From Onchocerca volvulus (lineage: Eukaryota; Nematoda; Chromadorea; Rhabditida; Onchocercidae): a stretch of DNA of 64,000 nt. The position numbers and the translations under genes are program-made. Below, in pieces: positions 1 to 12,094 of this stretch; the first letter of the stretch is position 1, and every line of letters begins with the position of its first letter. The stretch covers positions 496,001 to 560,000 of the forward strand of contig HG738138.1 in assembly GCA_000499405.2 (NCBI GenBank), written 5' to 3'. The notes under the pieces were generated by a model. The model saw nothing but the letters and a program-made list of their open reading frames with translations, made no database searches and was not told where the DNA came from.

Positions 1-2170
1 TTTGAAAACCAGTAATAAGTAAACTAATTAGGATAAGTTACGCTTGAACTAATTAGTTCTACTTTTTTTTTTTAAATTCTGCATTCATATCTAGTTTTAA
101 AGTTCGAATTTTTGTTCTCATCGCTCATTTAAATTCGGATGACATGACACTTCATTACCTCGCAGATAATTTAAAATTCATCATTAATAAGCTTCTGAAT
201 TTTGCTCCTGGTACTAAAGCTAGCTTTTATTGAATGCTAAAGTAATTAATCTAAATGCGATAAAACGATCAGCCCAAGCAATTTCAGAAATTGTGATTTT
301 GAAAAAACGGATTTTCATAAAACTTGAATAAAATTAGTTTCGTAAAAACGTTATTTACAGCTTAAACTTAAACCAAACCGCTGCCCTAATCATTTTTGCA
401 ACAATAATTACACTTAATTTAGGCCTGCTACCAATATATTAAGTAGACCATTTTTGATTATTTAAATACTTCGTTTGCATGCTTTCAGATCAGTTCTATC
501 CTTTTATCATGCACACAGTCGCATAACTTTGGATAATCTTTTAGCGGTATCACGTTGGGTTTGAGAACATGTTGTTTAGATTCTATTTTTGAATCTGAAA
601 ATTAATTAGATATTTTTCATAAAAAATAGGAGGGCAAAACAGATTGGTAAGCACAAGAAGAGAAGAGAAATTGAGGAGGGAAATAAAAATTGATGAACTG
701 ACAAGTCACAGCTATTAAAGTTTTTAGATTCAAATTTTGCGGCCTTAAACTACTTTACCTTACTTTATCTTGAATCCAGATTATAGAGTAAATCAGTTAG
801 GCAGCCTAATTTAACCTCAAATTTGATAGTTGCGCTTTCATTGAATGCATTATGACATATATTACTATGGTCAGTTAGGCGAAAATTTGTTCTAAATTTA
901 TTTTATCTTATAATTACAAAATTATGTAAATAATATTTGGTTTACAGTTAAGTATTATCAGTGGAAGTGAGACAACAGAAGTTTAATAGTTTTAATTTTC
1001 AAATTTTATTTAGGATAGATTTTAAAAGCTCTCTTTGAAAATAGCATCCAAAAGAAGATATAATCGCTTATTGACTTCATTTCTTAAACTGAAGCAAATT
1101 CATTGCTGTTTCCTTTTTTCCTCTTGATTTAATTTATGGTTAAGTTATTTTCCATATTTTAAAGAATCATGATGTATATCATGATGAAAATCAACTGTTA
1201 CTTCAAACGATCATTATAGCTTTCTATGAAATCCATCCTGGGCAATGCATCGTGATAAGAAAATGATAAAAATTGGCAAAAGTAGCATATGAACTTAAGC
1301 CCAAAAGCTTGAAAGAGAAATATTAAAAGTTAGAGGGAAAAAGAGAAAGAGAAAGAAAACTTTAAAATCCCACCAATAAGCTTTCAGAGAATCGTTACTT
1401 TTAAAAATATTATTTTAAACTTACATATTGGGCATATCCTCTATTTAAAAGCAGTAAAAATTGCTATAAACAAATGCTGCTAATAAATTTGCTGCTATAG
1501 TCAGGAAAATAGGAGAGGATGAAGAATTAAACGAAGTTCTATTTATGGAATTCATTAGTATTCGTAAAAGAATTCTTATTACAAGTCAATTAAGTATTTA
1601 TAAATCATATTTTGACAATCTTGTGTAAATTATCAAATATGGTCATATAAATTCTTAACAATTATTTAATTTACAAGTGAAAATACGAATTTTAATATCG
1701 TTTTAACGTTAGTCCGAAGTAATACTATTTCAGTCCACTAATTAATAAAAGAAATTAATTGGTGATGTGGAAAAGAAAAACAAAATTTTGAAATCAAATT
1801 AAATTTTAAAATGAAATATTATTTGGAATTCGATTCATACCCTGCTCCATAGCATCGTTAAGTTTCAATTCCGGTTATAAGCCTCGAAATGCTTCACTGA
1901 TCGATTTCTACAGTCAAAAAAATTTTTGCAAAAGTTATACTAATTAAAACTTCCGCTATTATATGCTTGAATTATTTAATACGCATTGTTAAAGAAAAAT
2001 CTTATAGCCAAGAACTTCCAAAAATTTCAAAATATTCAATATTTGTCTTCAAAATGTATTACGATGAGATACTTCATGGATGCTAGTTCCTGAAAATGAA
2101 TAATTTATGATAATTCCGAAATAATTTTTTTTCCTTTAATCTATATAAATAAAAATGTAAATGTTCCCTG
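1..2170. other. AT-rich intergenic DNA, no gene seen
   Basis: No reading frame with recognisable protein content or paired splice sites is visible on either strand. The stretch is dominated by A and T runs and short purine tracts such as the GAGGGAAAAAGAGAAAG-like tract near 1334. I see no repeat unit here that is shared with the neighbouring mobile-element block. Confidence 0.6.
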
Positions 2171-2189
2171 TTACTATCCACATAACTTT

Positions 2190-2838
2190 GCAAGTTCTAT
2201 ACTGATTGCTTTCAAATTTTGACACAATCTTGGATTTGAATAGACGTTCCTTTTTATAGACAGACTTACTTTTTTTTCACGTGTCATGCTCGTGACAGAT
2301 AAAAGTAAGTGATCGGACAGATTTTTTGACCCCTCTAAGAACCGCGCCTTCATGAACGGACAGAATTTATTCACCACGCCTGCTTTCTGCACTGACCACG
2401 GTTCTTTCCTGCAACGTTTCAAGTTCTTCACCGATTGATTTGAAATTTTCATGTAACTTGCATTCGGATAAGCGCGTGTTTTTTAGATAGATAGGGCGAG
2501 TAATTTAAGCTTTCTAGTTTGTTTTTTGCTTGTGAGGAATATGGTTTTGCTTTGTGAGAAAGTTTATTTCTTATTTGTGGGAAATGTAGTTGCATCGCAG
2601 AAATGTCGTAGTTATGATAGTGTACAATGAAATATTTCGTTCATACAATTTATGGATTACCTTTCTAACTTCTAATATTAGATCGTGTCTTGGATTGCCT
2701 TTTGTCGTAAAATTTTACTCATTGATTTGAAATTTTGGTACAACACTGCATTCGAGTAGGCGAATTGTTTTTGTATGGATGTACTTTTTTTTTTCCCTCT
2801 CACACCTATGACAAACAAAAGTGAATGAGCGGACTGAA
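2190..2838 (-). repeat. Interspersed repeat, two to three diverged copies
   Basis: On the minus strand, two stretches (about 2190-2330 and 2720-2838) share the same order of blocks: a TCACTTACTTTTATCTGTCA-like block, an A-run ending in GTAAGT or GTACATCC, a block resembling TATTCRAATGCA, then TTGTGTCAAAATTTGAAAGC. A partial copy of the last block lies at about 2430-2480, and another copy lies on the plus strand at about 5150-5250. The copy at 2720-2838 begins exactly where the Helitron coding remnant loses its homology, so it marks the breakpoint. The family is not named here; it could be non-coding tail sequence of the Helitron. Confidence 0.5.
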
Positions 2839-4560
2839 TATTTCATCAATTTAACGAAGTTATAGTATTCTACGTTTATGTGCGCTCTGTATGTTTTTAA
2901 TAGCAAAGGCGAATATGGAACAACTCACCGGTAATCCACTTCGGATTCCACATTTGTATGGTTGCTAATTTAGCACCATCCTCTACTGATCTTCTGTATA
3001 AAGGATATCCATCGTTTCCTTCAACTGTGTTGAATATTAATGCTCGAGGTTATCGCTTAAAGCATTTTTCGTCTATCATGCATGGTAAATTTGGATTCAG
3101 TTGCCGCAAGGTCCATGTATCATATTTTTCGTCACAACTTCACACAAATCCTTATCGACATCGACATCAGGTATTTCAGCGCATATTACATCGTCGATTT
3201 CGTTTGAAGTGATTTTGCCATAAACTCAGATTAATATATGTGCGTGTGGCAATTCTCTCTTTTGCCATTTTCCTGAGTATATCCAGCAGTGCACAGATTC
3301 AAATACTTCATTTTTACCATGAAATCTATCAACGATTTCAGCTTCTGTCTGAAAACACGTTTGTGTTGCCATGCATATTCATCGGCAATTGCCCAGAAAG
3401 TAAGAGATTTCGTATATCATTCCAAGCTGGATTGCATGTGAATGTATTGAATAGGTCTGGACCCCCGTACTGGCGAACATAGCAAATGCATCTTCAGCGT
3501 ACTCATGCATATGAGTGGACTGCCTGCATATGAAGATGACAAATCGTTAGTCTTTCAACACTGGTTATATTATGTCATTTACGAGAAATTGCATCTCGCA
3601 AATAAATGTATTCTTCGGAGCGAAGCTTGGTCAGATTCAAATGAATATCAAACGTTCTGTTTCGATTTTTGCATGCATATCTACCGATATATTAGTGAAA
3701 CACTGATGGCATTTCAAAATGTGACTGTCTTCGTTCTCTCGAATCATTAATCGGTATGAATAATAGTTTATTGCACTTCATTTCTTATTTGTTTCTTCGT
3801 CACTGATTGCATTAATAATCTTAAAGTTGAAGTGATATCCAGCGGCACCATCTCAAAAAATGATTGAATATTTCAAAGCATCGTAGTATCGATGAGTTTC
3901 TGCAATTTCTGTCAATTGATCGTTTCTCCGGTGAAGAACAATATCTCTAGGTTAGAATTGATTTCTGACCATAACAACTGCCACTTCGTCTATAGTTGGA
4001 GCATTGAATCTTCACACGTGTTCTCCAGCAGATGTTTTGTCAGCGTGAATAACGAACTTGTGTGTGTCAGATGGCATTATGTCAATTGCTCTATAGAAAA
4101 ATGCACTAAATTTTTTTTTCGTTAAGAAGCTGTTGCAGTTGAGAAACGACGGATCTTTCTATGTCGATATGAATTCCGCAGCGTGCATTCAATTCATCAT
4201 TGCTGTCACCGATGAAATACATTTGTAGGATTTATGCTGACCATCTGGCAATGGAAGTATGGAGTCGGCTTTATGATAAATTTGTCCTTTCATTTTGAAA
4301 CTTGGCATGAATTGTGTTGTTACGATTTCTGCGTCAAACGACGTCATTTAAAAGCACGAGTTGTGTTTCCTGATTTTAGAAAGGAAAGGCTTTGATTCGA
4401 CAGTATATCCAGCAAGCAAAGTTTTTAATGACTCTGGCGGTTCTTCAAGTTGAAGCAGTTTACTTTTTTTTTTTTTTTTTCGATGGCTCAACTCATTCCT
4501 TCCTTTTCTCCATTAAGTTTCAGAGTCTTGCAGTAAGGATATATTTCAATCGTAGTGCCA
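2839..4560 (-). pseudogene. Decayed Helitron replication-initiator/helicase gene (N-terminal half)
   Basis: Read on the minus strand in pieces, this stretch follows the Helitron_like_N region of rolling-circle transposons. In order: KMKGQIYHKADSILPLPDG (about 4310-4230), SNDELNARCGIHIDIERSVV (about 4200-4145), WIYSGKWQKRELPHAH (about 3285-3240), DVICAEIPDVDVDKDLCEVV then MIHGPCG (about 3200-3105), DGYPLYRRSVEDGAKLA (about 3030-2965) and LLKTYRAHINVEYYNFVK (about 2905-2850). The WQKRGLPHAH-type block is the best landmark of the family. Many stops and frameshifts separate the blocks, so no protein can be made. The helicase (Pif1-like) half is absent: homology stops near 2840, where an unrelated repeat begins. 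It is an old transposon copy, not a host gene. Confidence 0.85.
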
Positions 4561-4721
4561 ATGAGAACATGCGGGCTCAAACTATAATCATCAGCTGGGT
4601 TGTACCGGAATGCAAGGCGATTATAATCGCGTGACTGCTGAACATGGAGTCGTGTTTGACGCTGATCAAGAAATACTTGAAGCTGAAGTAAAGCGACATA
4701 ATTTCAAAGTGACGATAAACA

Positions 4722-5070
4722 TGTTTACCGCCAAAACGCTCCAATTCACAAATAAACGACAAAGATCGACGGAACAATAGCAACAGTTCGGAGTTCCAAG
4801 GGTTCCATTTGACAGTTCAAAGCGACAAAACAATAGCGACAATCCGACAATTCACTTGAATAGTATTCTTCTCTATCAGCTACAAAGGAAAGAATAATCC
4901 AGTGATCAATTTGCTTGGATGCTCTCTCATTATTGTTTCTTACGAAGAATCATTCTTCACCAATCAATAAAACCTTTCTCAACAGCATTCATCTCTGTCA
5001 GACAAGACCCAAAAAACCTTCTCACACCTATTGCTGACCCAGCCGAATCATAATAGCAAGAATCAATCTC
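4722..5070 (+). repeat. BEL/Pao-type LTR fragment with adjacent leader
   Basis: The stretch opens with TGTTTACCGCCAAAACGCTC, which matches the opening of the 3' LTR of the retrotransposon at 14105 (TGTTTGCCGCCAAAACACTC). Near its end it carries CAATCAATAAAACC, a polyadenylation signal in the same relative place as in the LTRs at about 11960 and 14465. Beyond that it continues into GCCGAATCATAATAGCAAG, resembling the sequence downstream of both other LTRs. No gag or pol follows, so it is a truncated or solo LTR, inserted between a Helitron coding remnant and a Helitron end. Confidence 0.6.
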
Positions 5071-5149
5071 CAATCCAATCAAACTACAAATCAAATTAAA
5101 AGTATCAGTTTTTTTCCCAACACTAAAAATATGCACTTTCGCTTTCCTT

Positions 5150-5436
5150 TTTTTCCACTTAACCAAACTACATACAGCAAAGCGCGTATAAAAACATGCG
5201 AGTATTCGAATGCAACGTTGTGTCAAATTTTCAAAGCAATAGGTAGGAACTTTCCGACATCTAAGATTTTGAACTGAAATAGATAAAGCGCGTGTTTAAG
5301 AACTTTCGGACATTTTAGATTTTGAACAAACGATTACACTTTAATTTTATATAGATTAGCTGGAGCTGAACATGCGAAGGCCGATTCTTATAGATTAGAT
5401 GGATCGGCCACGTGGAAGGTGGCCGGGTGCAGCTAG
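5150..5436 (+). mobile_element. Helitron-type 3' terminus (probably non-autonomous)
   Basis: A perfect 7-bp stem (CGGCCAC / GTGGCCG, loop GTGGAAG, 5405-5425) is followed seven nucleotides later by CTAG at 5433-5436 and then T. Helitrons end in a short GC-rich hairpin followed closely by CTRR, and insert between A and T, so the geometry fits. Upstream lies an imperfect direct repeat of a GAACTTTCSGACATYTWAGATTTTGAAC-like unit (about 5247-5275 and 5300-5328) and a copy of the repeat seen at 2190-2838. The orientation is opposite to the coding remnant at 2839-4560, so the two are probably separate insertions. The 5' TC end could not be placed. Confidence 0.5.
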
Positions 5437-8400
5437 TATTATAATAACTGGTGACCATCATTGCCGTGAAGGAACAGTATTATTCCTTGATCGTTATCAG
5501 TCATCAGTTATTTTAATATTGAAAAAAGAAAATCAAATACGCATGAGATGTTAGCACCATCATGATATGATAAAAGAAGAAATAGTAAATAAAGGTTCTT
5601 TAAAATAAATTATGGTAAAATCATGGGAGCGTTGTTTTTTTTTTTTGGTTTCTCTATTGAAGAAATACAAATTAATCATTAATTATTGTGAGGTAAGAAA
5701 ATTCTCTCTGCGGTGAAACAGAAAAGTGTATTAAATTGATTGATACATTTAATTAATATATTAATTAATTAGAAATATTGGTTGTATGGAAGTTTTCCAA
5801 TTCAACATATAGTGCTGAATAAAATTCCTCATTATAATGACAATGAAAAAAAAAAAAAGTGCGAAAAATTGCTCAATGGGTTATCACTAATGAATTTTTC
5901 GAACATTGACAGCAGAAGTGATGCTTATATCATGAGTGATATGTCATTTTCAAATGATGTCAATTTGCGTTTAATTGATTAGTTCCTCGACTCTCATTCT
6001 AAGCATATGATGATAGTTTGAAAAAAATAAATAAATTTTTTTCCTATACTTGTATAAGGCATTAAACAAATTTATCTTCACAACGATTGTGTCACTTTAA
6101 ATCTTTCATCAGTTCTTTCCAATTTAATCAGTCTTATCCTCCAGATAATTTATCTTTAGTCATATGTTTACCTGACTGGATGAATTTCAAATTACTGCAT
6201 AGCATACAGCAACGATAAGGGCAAATTTTCTATCAACTAACTTCTCTGTTAAAACTCTCATTTTTCGTATCCCTGTCACCAGAACGACAAAAAAAATGGA
6301 AAAATCAATAAAACCGACAAAATTTCCAATATTCAAAATTTTTTTGTTCCATCTATGCAATACTAAATTTTCAAGCTATTCGGTTAAGATTGAAGAATTA
6401 TTTTTTCCTATAAACAAATAGTTAAATCTGCCATTTGTAGAGAGATAGAGAGAGCAAAAAAAAGATTAAATAAGATTGAATATTTAAAAGTGGAAGAATA
6501 AAATGGCAAAAATAAAAGAATTTTTTTTTTATTTTTGAAAAAAGCGAGCAGTTAGCACTAAAAAAAATTATGTAAATTGCTTGTTGAAATTTTTTTACAT
6601 AATTTAAACTTGTTATTTTAGTTCAAAAAAAGAAAACGAAATATGTTGATTATTATGGCAGAAGAAAAAAACAAACATTTATTTACCGACTATGAACGGA
6701 GAAAAAAAAAGATTGATGATAGTACAAATTTATTTGGAATATTTCTACTTGCTCTTTTTTTTTTCGATTTTTTTAAAAACAAACTTGATAATGATTGAAA
6801 ATTTGAAAAAGTGGCCAGAAACTATTGCCAAAACAAATTTAATTTAAATATCTACTAACAATGTTTCTGAATTGTAACCAAATACATTATATTATATTCA
6901 ATGGTATTTTATCATGATAGTAATCAATGAACTGAAGCACAGTTCCTATTTGTCTTAAATATTTATTAAACTGTTTCAATTTGGCAATATCATTCATGCT
7001 CAATTTTGTTGGTAAATTTAAAATGACAAAAACAGCCATCCATTTAGTGTATTAATAACTCGAAAGTCAATTTAAAATAAGTAACTTTTTTGCTGCTAGA
7101 CAGAGCATCAAATTCATCCCTTCTAAAGTATAGCTCAATTATTTTTCACTAACAAATATTTCAATTTGTATGAAGAACTAAAAAATTGTCCTCCTAATTG
7201 CTCTTTGGAACAGTGATGTAAATTTAAAGATTCTAAATACCGTAAATAGGACATTCTACATAGCTTAAATTTATTTGATTTTGGCTCAGTGAAACTTAAT
7301 TTTTTCGGAAACATTTATATGCTTTGCCTTTTCGTTTTTGCTAAACAAATAATGGGAGATAAGCTTTGATTAGTTATAATTTCAATATAACTCATCGAAA
7401 CAGTTTCATCGTTAAAAAGAAAGTGTTTATTGGAAACAATAAGCCAACATTTTAATTACACATATATTTCGGATTGCTAAATCTTATGATGAGCAACAAT
7501 TTAAGATTTGAGGTTTTTTCATTTTCACACAGCAATAGTCTATGCATATGCAATTCTCAATTTTCCATTTCATTAATTCAAAACTAATTTGACAGTTGAT
7601 TCAATTTACGCAACTTTCACAAAATTAATATGAGATGGTAATAGCAAACGATAAAAATATAAACAATTCGATTCGCTGAGGGTCGATGAAGTTGGACAGA
7701 GTGAATCATCAAGATGCAAAAACTGAATTAAATGAAATAACTCAATAGCTGTCATTGCAAGCATATTTGAAATGTTTGATACTTAAATCATAAAACAATC
7801 AGTAATAAAATAATTTGGTAAATGATCAAACGATCTTAACGGTTCTGATAAAATTATACAAACAATTTAGAACTAATTATCAAGCGCATCTGAAACATTT
7901 TTATTCCTGGGTAAATTAACTATTTTCTTCCAAAAAAAAATGAAAATAAAATTGGTTTATTTATCAATAAAAGAACGACAAAACAATGAAAGTAATATTC
8001 GTTACATTTTAACAAAATACACAATGTATTAATTTGGTTGCATCATAATTTTTCTATAATGTTGGTTACTAAATTTTCAAGCAAATTACTTTTTTTCGTT
8101 TCTAAAAAAGGTTCCAAAAGGTTTGCACTGCCTAATTTACAGCTTTGTAAGTGCCGAAAAATAGAAAAATAATGAAAAAAGTGTGAAGTAATTTTTAAGT
8201 TAATTAAGATAATTAGGGATGACTGGTAAGACAACATTTAGTTGATCATTTCAGTAAAAAGAACTAAAACCTAAACTTTAAAAGAATGCAGCAAAGTTTT
8301 TGAAATTAATTTGTCCAAATTAAATATTGGGCTTAAAAGAATATACTATAAAAGAAAATTTTATAAGATGAATGAATGAAGCTCGCAGCAAATATTCATT

Positions 8401-8639
8401 AATTAGAAATAAAAGGTCAAGCAAGTGGTGATGCCCAGTAGTGACTAATCGATAAATTGTAAAAATGTAATATTTACAAATTGAATAATAGAAATGTCAA
8501 TTTTCCGAATTATTCAAGTCAGCATATTTCTTCATTTAATACCGACTTTCGCTCTCTTGATTTCATTGAAAGATTATCAAGGAGTTTGATGGTACTTTGA
8601 TTCTCTAATGATGCTGCTTCTGCTTCTTCCTTCACTTAT
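5437..8639. other. AT-rich intergenic DNA, no gene seen
   Basis: Long A and T runs and short frames only. Translated pieces are low in complexity, and none is bounded by convincing splice sites in consistent phase. Nothing recognisable as RNA gene or transposon was seen. Confidence 0.55.
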
Positions 8640-9506
8640 ATCTTTTTCAGTGTTGACCTTGCTTTACCGGTTGTAGATGATAACGACGAATCCGGAAATG
8701 GTGTACATGCCGAAGTAGGAGCAACTGTTGTCGTCGTTGTCATAACCATTACTAATATGAATCGGAAGTAGTAGGAAATGTAGCACAGCTAGACTGAACG
8801 TCACCAATTTTCTCAGTACCGCTATTTACAAGACATCTCTAGATTCGGTCGCATCCTAATATCCTCCATAATAAAAGCAAAATACAAAGTTTATTCAACG
8901 AAAAACCATGAACGAATGTGGATTTAAGCTTGACTAATGATTGGGATGACTTCTTTGTGATGATGCCCTGATTCTGACTTGCAGATTTGGTAATCTTCGA
9001 AACGTCTAAGCTTTGAAAACGTATCCGAATATCACGAGCTTTTCAAGGCTGAGAAGGAAACGGATTCACATCCTTCGTGATGATGAGTGCCAACATATTG
9101 CTTTGCTCTATCGTCCTTTTCGAATCTTCTCGATTTTTGAATTTCCTAATATTGAAAAACAAAGATTGTGAGTAGAGGATAATCTTTCAAGTTGACATGC
9201 CATTTTGGGTAAGTTTGGACAACATGAGAGAGACGCATCGCCCAATTCTGTGACACATTTTGCTTAGTCATTTGAACTATGCATACACATACTTATCCGC
9301 GCAAATTCGATATTTTTTATGTTTCCGTTAATATCGCTGTCGTTCAGCATCGTTGTTCTCTTCTGTAGAATAGTTTCAATAACAGTTCCAAACAATTTTA
9401 AGCAGCCATAAAATAAGGCGAAAATAAACATTGTTATGCAATATTTTGAAGTAAGCATTTTATTGATATTTTTTTTACCAACAATCATTAAAGGAAGAAA
9501 TTTCAA
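8640..9506 (-). other. Possible small gene on the minus strand (exon-like pieces)
   Basis: Three pieces look exon-like, but I cannot join them into one frame. (1) 9293-9506 starts with ATG, carries a hydrophobic stretch (YCITMFIFALFYGCLKLFG) and ends at a strong GTATGT donor. (2) After a TATTAG acceptor near 9151, one frame reads through a His cluster (KQYVGTHHHEGCESVSF) and, past a stop, HHHKEVIPII. (3) After a CATATTAG acceptor near 8752, a Thr-rich peptide starting MVMTTTTTVAPTSACTPFPD runs to a TAA near 8647. The phase of piece 1 does not fit the His-rich frame of piece 2. This could be a small secreted-protein gene, a decayed gene or chance. No family is recognised. Confidence 0.2.
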
Positions 9507-10689
9507 TTGGATTTTGAATTAAAGGGATAAAAATTATTCAAAAATAACCGTTGATAGGTCAAACGATGGAAATAAATCAAAATGATCGGTATGGATTATA
9601 AACTACACCAACTGGACTCCACTGATTCAAAAATTTGCATAACCGATGGACAATATTGATTTATTACTAACGTTTGTCTGGACCTTTATTTGCAAGCGAT
9701 GTAGTCACAAGCTGAATTAATTGAAGGAAACATGAATGCACCTTCAAAAATAATTTAATGAACGAATGCAATACTCCAGTAGAAGTCATCGTGGGAATAA
9801 AATATTCATATGGTTAATTTTCGTTGATACTTCTGACTGCTCACGACTTATGACTAAATTGATTCATTTTTGATTATTCAATTTATTCATTCATAAATCA
9901 CAAAGAAACTATCTATCAGTTTATAAATATGTAGTGATAGATATGCCATTGATTATTAAAAAAATATAAAGAAAATCAGAATATTTCGGAATAATATCTG
10001 ATTTCTGATCCATGAATTTTCCATCTCCCTGAAATTGCAGCAAAACGAGAAGCTCAGCGTTCCTGCAAGATGCCCAGGCAAAATGTTTTCCTCAGAATTC
10101 TATTCGCCAATCATATTACACGTTTATCATTTGATTTGCTTATCTGATTTCACTTAACATGAAATCCAAAAATTGATCGCAATCAATTAAATCAGTTCGA
10201 AGTCTAAATGAAGGTATGTCATACTACAGCAGTTTCTCTTCCGATTCTGTATTTGCTGATAATGCGAAGTGTCACATATTATTCAGAATGTTTTCGAATA
10301 ATATTTTAATCTGTGATTTTTAAATTCTGTGTGTTCATGAAATCACAACAAAATGAGAAGAAATCAATATTTTTACAAGTGTGCCTAGTCAGACTATTTT
10401 CTACGTGTTTCTACAATGTTATTTTAAGTCGTTAAATTTTACGCATTATTTAATTATTCATACTATTTGAGTAAAATAGAATTGCATTTTGTCAAAAAAA
10501 AAAAAAAAAACCGTTTAATAATTTGCATAACTAAGTGAGAAAGAGATCAAACTGCATAGAAATTAACAAATGGATGGCTGTGTTAGTTTTGACACATATA
10601 ATATTTCATGTACGAGAAAAAAAAACAATTTAGTGCGTTTTTTCAAAACAGCAATTGACATGATTCATCTGCTATACACAAGATTTTTA
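9507..10689. other. AT-rich intergenic DNA, no gene seen
   Basis: No coding or repeat structure was recognised. An A-run at about 10494-10510 lies close to the Helitron fragment that follows. Confidence 0.5.
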
Positions 10690-11010
10690 TTCATGGTGAC
10701 AAAACGCCTGCTTGAGATCATGTGCGAAGATTCAATGCTCCAACTATAAACAGAGTGCAATTGTATTAGTCGGGGATCAGTTCCAATCTGGAAAAATTGT
10801 TCTTCGGCGGAGAAACGATCAACTTACAAAAGTTGCAGAAAATCATCGATGTTACGATGGCTCTGCAATATTCATTCAATTTTGGGATAGTACTGATTGA
10901 TATCACTTCAGCGTCAAAATCATAAATCCAGTCAGTGGCGAAAAAAGAAATATGAAATGCAGAGCAATGAACTGTTATTGTCGAAAATCATAACAATATT
11001 ATTATTAGTT
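10690..11010 (+). pseudogene. Helitron coding fragment
   Basis: The plus strand encodes a piece of the Helitron_like_N region: AIVLVGDQFQSGKIVLRRR and NDQLTKVAENHRCYD (about 10755-10862), then after a shift and a stop YHFSVKIINPVSGEKRN (about 10900-10955). These are hallmark blocks (VGDQF, RRNDQLTKVAE.HRCYDA, YHFNIKMINPVTG) of the family, and they normally lie between the blocks seen in the minus-strand remnant at 2839-4560. The fragment is about 300 bp, interrupted and without flanking Helitron sequence, so it is a separate, heavily eroded copy. Confidence 0.75.
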
Positions 11011-11489
11011 AGCTTTAGCATAATTGATTACAATGCGACAAAAAAAAGATTAGACTAAAAGGGAAATGAAGTGAAAAAGAGCAAAAAGATAAGAATAAAA
11101 TGATGCAAAAAAAAAAAGAATTGACGACAAAAAATGAATGAAATGAAATTAGTATCCTTAAAGCCGAAATGTCGATATAATGCATTGTTTACAGCAAAAA
11201 TTTGTTATATTTCTCACATATGTAAGCCATTTATCTATATCGTGGCACAATGGCCTTCATTCTCTCATCTTTCAGTCTGCTAATAATGCTTTTTGTGCAC
11301 TGTCTAAAGGATTGTAAATGGTTGCAAACATGTTGCTTGTCTGGAATTTTGCGGAAATTAAATCCTCTGTGCTTTGCTTAAAATGTTTTAAGCACTGCCT
11401 ATTTCATATCCTTGGTTCTTGTCCTAAAACCAATTTTTTATTTTATTAATGTGTTGCAAGCCTCCGCGCACAGTCAAGGCCAAGGATTA

Positions 11490-11990
11490 TCTATATAAAA
11501 AGAGCCTTTCTAATCAGCATGACCAATGTTAGCGGTAGGCATCAGTCTCGTTTAATATATACGATATCAGTATCAAAGAGCTGTATTTTGGTTCAATGCC
11601 TTCAACAGCAGTGTCATCAATATCAAAATTCAATTCAGCATGTCTGCAATATCACTGTCTTCAAGCATTATCCTCAACAATGGCGTCTTAAACATCAATA
11701 TTTGTCTAGTCTCAGCAGTAGTCCAGTTTCCACTGAACTTCAAAGATGTTTTCAATATCACAGATGACAATTTAGCAGGAGCAAGAACAGTGCTGGAACA
11801 GAAAGAGAACAATGGTTACACAAGAAAAGACAACGTAGTGAGTATTCAAACGGTTTGCAATTCAGACTGTTAGTATCTTTCGTTATTTACAGTATATTGT
11901 TTATTTAATCTTTACTATTGTATAAGCGCGATATCGTATATAATATCGTATAAACCCAATAAAGGCTTTTGTTGACTTACTGGAGTCACA
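11490..11990 (+). repeat. 5' LTR of the BEL/Pao element (diverged)
   Basis: The right end is supported: a block at about 11870-11975 with GTATAAGCGCGATATCG and CCCAATAAAGG aligns with the 3' LTR at about 14375-14480. Downstream, GAGTCACAACAGCAAG resembles the sequence after the other LTR copies; TGGAGTCACAACAGC could be a tRNA primer-binding site. The left boundary is a guess: a TATATAAAAAGAG box lies at about 11490, and no TGTTTGCCGCC-like start was found. Confidence 0.45.
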
Positions 11991-12094
11991 ACAGCAAGAA
12001 AATCTCTGATCCAACCAATCCAGAATCCCAAATTACGAACTAAACAGAATCTTTTTCCCAACAATTTGTGATCCTAAGAACCGGGATGTTGTCT

